In this document: in pieces, positions 15,354 to 20,210 of the stretch | Layout of the letters: the number at the start of each line of letters is the position of its first letter | Position numbering within the stretch: position 1 is the first letter of the stretch | From: DATEOR01 sp036279015 | GTDB lineage: Bacteria; Actinomycetota; Thermoleophilia; Gaiellales; Gaiellaceae | Direction of reading: 5' to 3' | DNA: 20,210 nucleotides | Assembly (NCBI GenBank): GCA_036279015.1 | Contig: DASUJY010000038.1 | Location: 1-20,210, forward strand | The notes under the pieces: generated by a model | Told to the model about the DNA's origin: nothing | The model's database searches: none | The model's input: only the letters and a program-made list of their open reading frames with translations | Translations under genes and position numbers: made by a program

Positions 15354-16565
15354 GTGGATTTCGAGCTCACGCCCGAGCAGCGGGAGGTGCAGGCGACCGT
15401 TCGCCAGTTCGTCGACGAGCGCATTCTCCCGCACGCGGTCGAGAACGACATCGAGCATCACCTCGACATGAGAGCGATCGAGGGCATGGCCGAGCTCGGC
15501 CTGCTCGGAATCGTCATCCCGGAGGAGCACGGCGGCGCCGGGCTCGACTTCGTCTCCGAGGCGCTCGTCTGCGAGGAGATCGAGCGCGGCGAGGCGGCGT
15601 TCAGGACGCTCGTCTCCGTCCACGTCGGGCTGAACTCGCTCTCGCTCCTCCGCTACGCCGATGACGAGCAGAAGGAGCGCTACCTCGCGCCGCAGGCGCG
15701 CGGGGAGAAGCTCGCCTGCTTCGGGCTGACCGAGCCCGCGGCCGGCTCGGACGTGGCCGCGATGCTCACGAACGCGCGCCGCGAGGGCGACACCTACGTC
15801 CTCAACGGACAGAAGAACTGGATCTCCTACGCGAGCGTCGCCGACCACGCGCTCGTCTTCGCGAAGACCGATCCCGAGGCGAAGCACAAGGGCATCTCGG
15901 CGTTCATCGTCGAGCGCGAGTGGCCGGGAGTCACCACAGCCGACACCGAGAACAAGCTCGGCATCTGGGCCGGCTCGACGGGAGAGCTCTTCTTCGAGAA
16001 CGTCGAGGTGCCGGCCGAGAACCTCGTCGGCGAGGAGGGGCAGGGCTTCGAGATCGCCATGTACGGGCTCGACCAGGGCCGCTTCACGGTCGCGGCCGGC
16101 GCCTGCGGCGTCATCCGCGCCTGCCTCGAGCAGTCGGTGGCCTACGCGCGCGAGCGGGAGACGTTCGGCAAGCCGATCGGGAAGAACCAGTTCGTCCAGG
16201 ACATGATCGCCGAGATGGTGCTCGGCTACGAGACGTCGAAGCTCCTCGTCATGCAGGCCGCCTGGCTGAAGGACAAGGGGGTCCGCAACACGCGCGAGAC
16301 GAGCCTGGCGAAGTGGCACGCGACCGAGTCGGCCTTCCGCGCCGCCCACCTGGCCATCCAGGTTCACGGCGCCTACGGCTACTCCGCGGAGTACGGGATC
16401 GAGCGCTACTTCAGGAACGCACGCGCGCCGATCATCTACGAGGGGACGACCCAGATCCACAAGATGATGCAGGCTGAGCACGCGCTCGGGTACCGGAACT
16501 TGAACGGGCGCGATGGCGACATCTCCCCCCTCGCCTCGTGGGGCCCCGCGCTCCTGGCGCGCTAG
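15354..16565 (+). CDS. Acyl-CoA dehydrogenase
   Basis: The 403-aa FAD enzyme introduces an alpha-beta double bond in acyl-CoA, passing electrons to electron-transfer flavoprotein. In order: the N-terminal helical domain (FELTPEQREVQATVRQFV), signature CFGLTEPAAGSD (122-133), the NGQKNWISYA strand (151-160), RETFGKPIGKNQFVQDMIA (268-286) and IYEGTTQIHK (361-370), where Glu363 is the catalytic base position of short/medium-chain types. The last 20 residues after ALGYR are longer than in many relatives. The GTG at 15354 follows the normal MDFELTPEQ start, 7 bases after TAGACT. Its end overlaps the next gene by 28 bases. Chain length specificity is unknown; the glutaryl-/isovaleryl-type subfamilies are possible. 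Confidence 0.93.
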   Translation: MDFELTPEQREVQATVRQFVDERILPHAVENDIEHHLDMRAIEGMAELGLLGIVIPEEHGGAGLDFVSEALVCEEIERGEAAFRTLVSVHVGLNSLSLLRYADDEQKERYLAPQARGEKLACFGLTEPAAGSDVAAMLTNARREGDTYVLNGQKNWISYASVADHALVFAKTDPEAKHKGISAFIVEREWPGVTTADTENKLGIWAGSTGELFFENVEVPAENLVGEEGQGFEIAMYGLDQGRFTVAAGACGVIRACLEQSVAYARERETFGKPIGKNQFVQDMIAEMVLGYETSKLLVMQAAWLKDKGVRNTRETSLAKWHATESAFRAAHLAIQVHGAYGYSAEYGIERYFRNARAPIIYEGTTQIHKMMQAEHALGYRNLNGRDGDISPLASWGPALLAR

Positions 16566-17041
16566 CGCTCGCGGCCGCGGTCGCGCTCGCGCTCCCCGGC
16601 ACGGCCTTCGCGCCGCCGAAGACGGGCGAGCTCGTCCCGGGAGAGTCGCTCGCGGGCGTCCGCCTCGGGATGACGAAGAACGAGGTGCTCGCCGCGTGGG
16701 GAAAGCGCCACGGAGTCTGCCGGGGATGCGAGCAGGAGACGTGGTACTTCAACTACGAGCCGTTCCATCCGGAGGGAAGCGGCGTCGCCTTCGAGCGCGG
16801 TCGAGTCGTGCGCGCGTTCACGATCTGGCAGCCTGCCGGCTGGAAGACGCCCGAGGGGCTCGTGCTCGGAGCGCCCGCCTCGGACGTCTCGCGCTTCTAC
16901 GGCTCCCTCGACAAGCGCGAGTGCGCCTCCTACGAGGCGCTCCTCGTCCCGGGGACGCGCCTCACGAGCGTCTTCTACGTCTTCCGGGACAAGCTCTGGG
17001 GCTTCGGGCTCATGAGACCGGGCGCGTCCCCGTGCTCGTGA
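16538..17041 (+). CDS. Secreted BamE/SmpA-like small protein
   Basis: The 167-aa protein has a signal peptide of about 25 residues (LALAAAVALALPGTAFA). The mature part contains LAGVRLGMTKNEVLAAWG (about 38-55), the Gly-Met-x-x-x-x-Val motif typical of BamE/SmpA-like folds. A second, similar GLVLGAPASDVSRFYG (107-122) suggests two repeats. Four cysteines (61, 64, 129, 166) could form disulfides. Actinobacteria lack the outer-membrane Bam complex, so only the fold is inferred, not the role. The GTG at 16538 overlaps the acyl-CoA dehydrogenase gene by 28 bases and has no strong ribosome-binding site; translational coupling is likely. Its stop overlaps the MFS gene end by 32 bases. Confidence 0.8.
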   Translation: MGPRAPGALALAAAVALALPGTAFAPPKTGELVPGESLAGVRLGMTKNEVLAAWGKRHGVCRGCEQETWYFNYEPFHPEGSGVAFERGRVVRAFTIWQPAGWKTPEGLVLGAPASDVSRFYGSLDKRECASYEALLVPGTRLTSVFYVFRDKLWGFGLMRPGASPCS

Positions 17042-18230
17042 CGGAGCCCTCCGCTTCGGCGAGCAGGGCGACGAGCGGGATGACGGCGAGAACGGGGATC
17101 GCGACGACCGGCCAGATGACCGCATAGCCGTCCGTCGAGCGGAAGTAGTCGTGGAAGATGTCGATCGCGCCTCCGGCCACGAGCGGGCCGACGACGAGCC
17201 CGATGCCCTTCGTCGTGGTCGCGAGCCCTGTGATGGTGCCCCGGTCCCTCTCCGGCATGAGCTTGAAGAGCAGCGCCCAGGCGAGCGTCATGACGACGCC
17301 GCCGGCCATGGCGACCGGCGCGATCAGGCCGTAGTACCACCAGTGCCAAGTCTGCGCGAAGCCTGCGACGAGCAGGCCGAGACCGTAGACGACCGAAGCG
17401 CCGAGGATGACATTGCCGACGCCGAACTCGTCGCCGAAGCGCCCCGCCGCGATCGCGGCGGCGACATAGCCGGCGGCGACGACACCGAGCACGGTCGACG
17501 AGACGTAGAGCGGCTGGTCGAGGCCGTCGATGATGTAGAGGACGACGAAGGTTCTCATCCCCGCGAAGGTCGCCTCCCAGGCGGAGTTCGCGATCAGGAA
17601 GCGGCGCACGTTCTTCTCGCGGCGCACGACCCGCCATGGAGCGGACAAGATCGAGCGGAAGCGCTCCTGCCCGACCGAGGGCGCCCGCTCTTCGCTCACG
17701 AGGACGACGACCGCCGCGCACGAGACGAGGGTGACGCCGGCCGCGAGGACGAAGGGGAAGGGCTCCCAGACCGAGAGGAGGAAGCCGCCGCCGACGAGCG
17801 CGGCGCCGAGGGCGAGCCCGCGCAAGACGTGCTGGATCCCCTGGGCGCGGCCGAAGTAGCTCTGCGGCACCCGGTCCGGGTAGAGGCCGCGGTAGGGCGG
17901 CTCGTAGATGTAGTAGGCGAAGAAGAACCCGAAGAGCGCGAGCGCGGTCGCCTGGAAGCCTGGCATGAACGGCAGCAGGACGAGGCAGACGGCCATCGGC
18001 GCGAGCGCGAGCACCATGTACGGGCGCCTGCGACCGAGCGGCAGTTGCGTCGCGTCGCTCATCGGCCCGATCAGGAGCGGCATGAAGAAGGCGAAGACGC
18101 CCTCGGCGGCGAGGACGAGGCCGATCAGCGTCTGGGAGGCCGTGAACTCGCGCAGGAGCGGCGGCAGGTAGGCGGCGACCGTCGTGATCGACCAGGCGAG
18201 CCCGAAGGCGCCGAGCCCGAGCGCCCACAT
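17010..18230 (-). CDS. MFS transporter, SLC45/sugar-cation symporter-like
   Basis: The protein, 406 aa from the ATG at 18230, has about 12 hydrophobic helices. The loop between helices 2 and 3 reads GPMSDATQLPLGRRRPYM, the form of MFS motif A seen in SLC45/GPH-like sugar symporters (SDxxxxxxGRRRP). A YYIYEPPYRGLYPDRVP segment and a central charged loop (EERAPSVGQERFR) follow. It should move a small solute, possibly a sugar, across the inner membrane; substrate not determinable. The start is uncertain: coding-like sequence (ESFHPPVRGL) precedes the ATG, and a TTG at 18323 or ATGs at 18359/18362 inside the HAD gene would extend it. I keep the ATG outside the HAD gene. It follows HAD in an operon. 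Confidence 0.85.
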   Translation of the reverse strand: MWALGLGAFGLAWSITTVAAYLPPLLREFTASQTLIGLVLAAEGVFAFFMPLLIGPMSDATQLPLGRRRPYMVLALAPMAVCLVLLPFMPGFQATALALFGFFFAYYIYEPPYRGLYPDRVPQSYFGRAQGIQHVLRGLALGAALVGGGFLLSVWEPFPFVLAAGVTLVSCAAVVVLVSEERAPSVGQERFRSILSAPWRVVRREKNVRRFLIANSAWEATFAGMRTFVVLYIIDGLDQPLYVSSTVLGVVAAGYVAAAIAAGRFGDEFGVGNVILGASVVYGLGLLVAGFAQTWHWWYYGLIAPVAMAGGVVMTLAWALLFKLMPERDRGTITGLATTTKGIGLVVGPLVAGGAIDIFHDYFRSTDGYAVIWPVVAIPVLAVIPLVALLAEAEGSVTSTGTRPVS

Positions 18231-18297
18231 GAGGCCGCGAACCGGGGGGTGGAACGACTCCTCGATCCCGCGCGGGACGAGCCTGAGGGAGGCTCGG

Positions 18298-18980
18298 CTA
18301 GGCAGCGTCCGCTCCGATGCCAAGGAGGGCGGGCAACGCGAGCAGGGTGGGCAGCGCATCAACGGCGCGGGTGCGGCCCTCGCGGTCGACGAGGTATGCC
18401 TCCATCCCGAGCGCGCGGGCGCCCGCGATATCGTCCTCGGCAGAGTCCCCGACCATCACGGCAGCCCTGGGCTCGACCCCCAGGCGCTCGAGGATCGCGC
18501 TGAAGATCGTCGGGCTCGGCTTCACCTTCCCGTGCGTGCGCGAGGAGATCCAGGCGTCGACGTCGAGGCGGAAATGACGCACGAAGACGTCGAGGTCTCG
18601 GCTCGTGTTCGAGACGAGCCCGAGCTTGAGGCGATGCTCGCGGAGGAGCCCGAGAACGGGAAGGACGTCGTCGTAGAGCTCGAAGTTCTCGGAGTAGAGC
18701 CAGCGCTCCGTGATCGCGACGGCGACGGCGCGGCAGCTCTCGCCCTCCCCGCCCATGCCGCGCACGATGTCCTCCGTGAACCGAATCCAGATCTCCTCGT
18801 CGTGCTCGAGCTCGGGGTGGTGGTGGAGGTCGACGATCGCCGCCGCACGCGCCTCCGCATAGAGCCCCGGGTCGAGCTCGAGTCCGTGACGGCGACCCGC
18901 GTCGCGGTAGCCCTCAGGGCCGAGCAGCGGCCCGGGCTTGACCAGCGTGAAGTCGACGTCGAAGAGGACCGCTTTGGGGG

Positions 18981-18984
<4 letters not shown>
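18298..18984 (-). CDS. HAD-superfamily hydrolase (subfamily IA-like)
   Basis: The 228-aa protein carries all four HAD motifs: DVDFT (9-13, Asp9 nucleophile, Asp11 acid/base), VSNTS (124-128), the lysine in KVKPSP (about 153-155) and GDSAEDD (179-185). A helical cap lies between motifs I and II (about 20-95), as in phosphoglycolate phosphatase-like enzymes. It likely dephosphorylates a small metabolite in the cytosol. The start is TTG at 18984, overlapping the stop of the nitrilase gene (TTGA); the frame yields MTPKAVLFDVD, exactly where HAD proteins begin. The preceding stop and the four-base overlap indicate coupling. It is followed by the MFS gene. Confidence 0.9.
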
Positions 18985-19817
<833 letters not shown>

Positions 19818-19824
19818 GAGCCTC

Positions 19825-19834
19825 AGGATAGCCT
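19825..19834. promoter_or_regulatory. Overlapping divergent -10-like elements (nitrilase / CoA-binding protein)
   Basis: AGGATAGCCT lies in the 26-base gap. Minus strand: TATCCT ends 7 bases before the ATG at 19817. Plus strand: TAGCCT ends 9 bases before the ATG at 19844. The two hexamers share only their TA. Both would give near-leaderless transcripts. Confidence 0.42.
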
Positions 19835-19843
19835 TGACCGGGC

Positions 19844-20210
19844 ATGCGCACGCCCGCCGAGATCCTCGCCGAGACGAGCACGATCGCGCTCGTCGGCGCC
19901 TCGCCGCGACCCGAGCGCCCGAGCAACGGCGTCATGCGCTACCTGCTCGCGAACGGCTACCGGGTCATCCCGGTCCGCCCGCGCCGGCGCGAGGTCCTCG
20001 GGATCCCGTGCGTCGACTCCGTCCTCGAGATCGACGGGCCGATCGACCTCGTCGACGTCTTCCGGAGGGCGGAGTTCTGCCCGGAGGTGGCCGAGCAGGC
20101 CGCCGCAGCGGGCGCGAAGGCGCTCTGGCTCCAGCTCGGAATCGTCTCGCCGGAGGCGAGGCGGATCGCCGAGGAGGCCGGGATGGAGTACGTCGAGAAC
20201 GCGTGCACGG
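19844..20210 (+). CDS. CoA-binding (YccU-like) protein, N-terminal part
   Basis: From the ATG at 19844 the frame is open to the window's end (122 codons plus one base); the stop lies outside. The sequence opens MRTPAEILAETSTIALVGASPRPERPSNGV and continues YLLANGYRVIPVRP, GIPCVDSVLEI, PIDLVDVFRR, GAKALWLQLG and EYVEN. These match the CoA-binding Rossmann-like family (CoA_binding_2, E. coli YccU-like), with GASPRPERPSNGV the nucleotide-binding loop. Function in most organisms is unclear; CoA binding is known for the family. It is divergent from the nitrilase gene. About 10-20 residues, ending the usual C-terminus, probably lie beyond the edge. Confidence 0.85.
   Translation, partial: MRTPAEILAETSTIALVGASPRPERPSNGVMRYLLANGYRVIPVRPRRREVLGIPCVDSVLEIDGPIDLVDVFRRAEFCPEVAEQAAAAGAKALWLQLGIVSPEARRIAEEAGMEYVENACT

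Noticed and set aside
17151..18503. A 450-codon plus-strand open frame across the MFS and HAD genes
   Set aside because: It is antisense to clear transporter helices and HAD motifs, and its product is a run of Glu/Arg/Asp without domains.

Overview
The window is a dense, very G+C-rich stretch of bacterial chromosome that most resembles a high-GC actinobacterium, with Thermoleophilia (Gaiellales/Solirubrobacterales) my best guess. The signs are a tilS-hpt-ftsH-folP-folB order, a DUF4081-type GNAT protein, heavy GTG/TTG start use (13 of 24 genes as I call them) and several apparently leaderless genes. I see no tRNA, rRNA, CRISPR array, insertion sequence, phage gene or attachment site. The longest stretch without a gene is about 117 bases (273-389), so no gap exceeds 300 bases.

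Left third (1-7023, mostly minus strand). Reading 5'->3' on the minus strand: a small lipoprotein, tilS (tRNA-Ile lysidine synthetase), hpt (hypoxanthine phosphoribosyltransferase), ftsH (membrane AAA protease) and a Thr/Glu-rich lipoprotein. The series is interrupted by a plus-strand CpsB-type PHP phosphatase and resumes with folP and folB. The cut-off N-terminus of a secreted protein follows at the left edge. This is the widely conserved tilS-hpt-ftsH-folate neighbourhood with two extra genes at the point where relatives often carry folE; folK is not seen.

Middle (7108-12489). A secreted protein of unknown function has a C-terminal region with the four-cysteine layout of subtilisin-inhibitor-like domains. 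It ends tail-to-tail with a DUF4081-GNAT acetyltransferase. A divergent pair, deoD (purine nucleoside phosphorylase) and an overlapping diacylglycerol-kinase-family lipid kinase, comes next. Then come a Lys-rich coiled-coil protein, a DUF4349 lipoprotein and a hotdog thioesterase.

Right third (12486-20210). A GH3 family glycosidase and a membrane-anchored VanW/YoaR-type protein form a two-gene minus-strand unit that looks cell-wall related. Divergent from it run an acyl-CoA dehydrogenase and a small secreted BamE-like protein. A nitrilase-superfamily amidase, a HAD phosphatase and an SLC45-like MFS transporter form another minus-strand operon. Divergent from the amidase is the N-terminal part of a CoA-binding protein that runs off the right edge.

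Most genes are housekeeping. The most unusual signals are the compact promoters: three divergent gene pairs (1573/1601, 15332/15354, 19817/19844) share overlapping, oppositely oriented TAnnnT hexamers placed so that transcripts would begin at or within a few bases of both start codons. The SSI-like fusion protein, the GH3 enzyme without the canonical NagZ Asp-x-His motif, and the altered folate neighbourhood also deserve a look. I found no convincing evidence of an entirely new multi-gene system.
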